From DAIUFH01 sp036844705 (GTDB lineage: Bacteria > Bacillota > Clostridia > Tissierellales > Tissierellaceae): a stretch of 32,593 nt of DNA. Location: positions 1 to 32,593 of the forward strand of contig DAIUFH010000019.1 of assembly GCA_036844705.1 (NCBI GenBank), given 5' to 3'. The notes beneath the pieces are model-generated. The model was not told where the DNA came from, did no database searches, and saw only the letters and a program-made list of their open reading frames with translations. Below, piece after piece: positions 32,570 through 32,593 of this stretch (positions are counted from its first letter, which is position 1; every line of letters begins with the position of its first letter). The position numbers and the translations under genes were made by a program.

Positions 32570-32593
32570 AACCTTATCCTCCTTTATTTTTTA

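Overview
The window is AT-rich DNA from a low-GC Gram-positive bacterium, most likely an anaerobic member of the Clostridia. I would guess the Tissierellales or a related group, but the sequence alone does not settle the genus. The evidence is strong AGGAGG-type ribosome binding sites before almost every gene, Firmicutes-type families (YtxG/YtxH, RecX, GlpP, PepF, PdaA-like deacetylase), a Firmicutes-type 6S RNA, and tandem rRNA promoters with 17-bp spacers. Most genes and the rRNA operon point leftward (minus strand), which suggests that replication also runs leftward here.

Layout from left to right. Positions 1-57 are the 5' end of a 16S rRNA gene that leaves the window. Behind it lie a leader of about 490 nt with a decaying tandem repeat and two tandem promoters (58-673). 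Positions 765-3624 hold an orphan NarL-type regulator, a Gdt1-type cation exporter with an unusual cysteine-bearing tail, and a CcpA-like LacI regulator. Positions 3869-6562 hold a MarR regulator, a lipid kinase, YtxG- and YtxH-like envelope proteins and a small helical protein. A 6S RNA (6626-6807) comes next, followed by an FtsH-type protease whose start codon is problematic. Positions 8783-11585 hold two unknown small proteins, an RluD-type pseudouridine synthase and NAD kinase. An unusual heptamer and inverted-repeat element fills the 11586-11822 gap.

Positions 11823-16708 form an envelope-growth operon: FHA protein, RodA/FtsW glycosyltransferase, class B penicillin-binding protein and PepF. 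A short rightward operon (16833-18525) encodes PspC, RecX, a GIY-YIG protein and GlpP. Positions 18558-23510 are a leftward operon of polysaccharide deacetylase, OmpR-type regulator, histidine kinase, a large lipoprotein and probably a small membrane protein. It has a good promoter preceded by two 11-bp direct repeats.

Positions 23772-29042 hold an unknown protein with a possibly masked ribosome binding site, an ABC exporter with a 30-bp perfect palindrome at its promoter, a ROK kinase, a NagZ-type lipoprotein glycosidase and a DUF368 polyprenyl-phosphate transporter. The right end (29246-32569) is a cyclic-amide or pyrimidine catabolism set: dihydropyrimidinase/hydantoinase, NCS1 permease and DUF3830 protein.

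Most of the window is ordinary core genome, with a strong theme of envelope synthesis and envelope sensing. I see no phage, insertion sequence, CRISPR array or obvious defence island. The most unusual material is non-coding (rRNA leader repeats, the heptamer element, large palindromes) together with two odd gene structures: the Gdt1 fusion beside an orphan regulator, and the deacetylase/two-component/lipoprotein operon.
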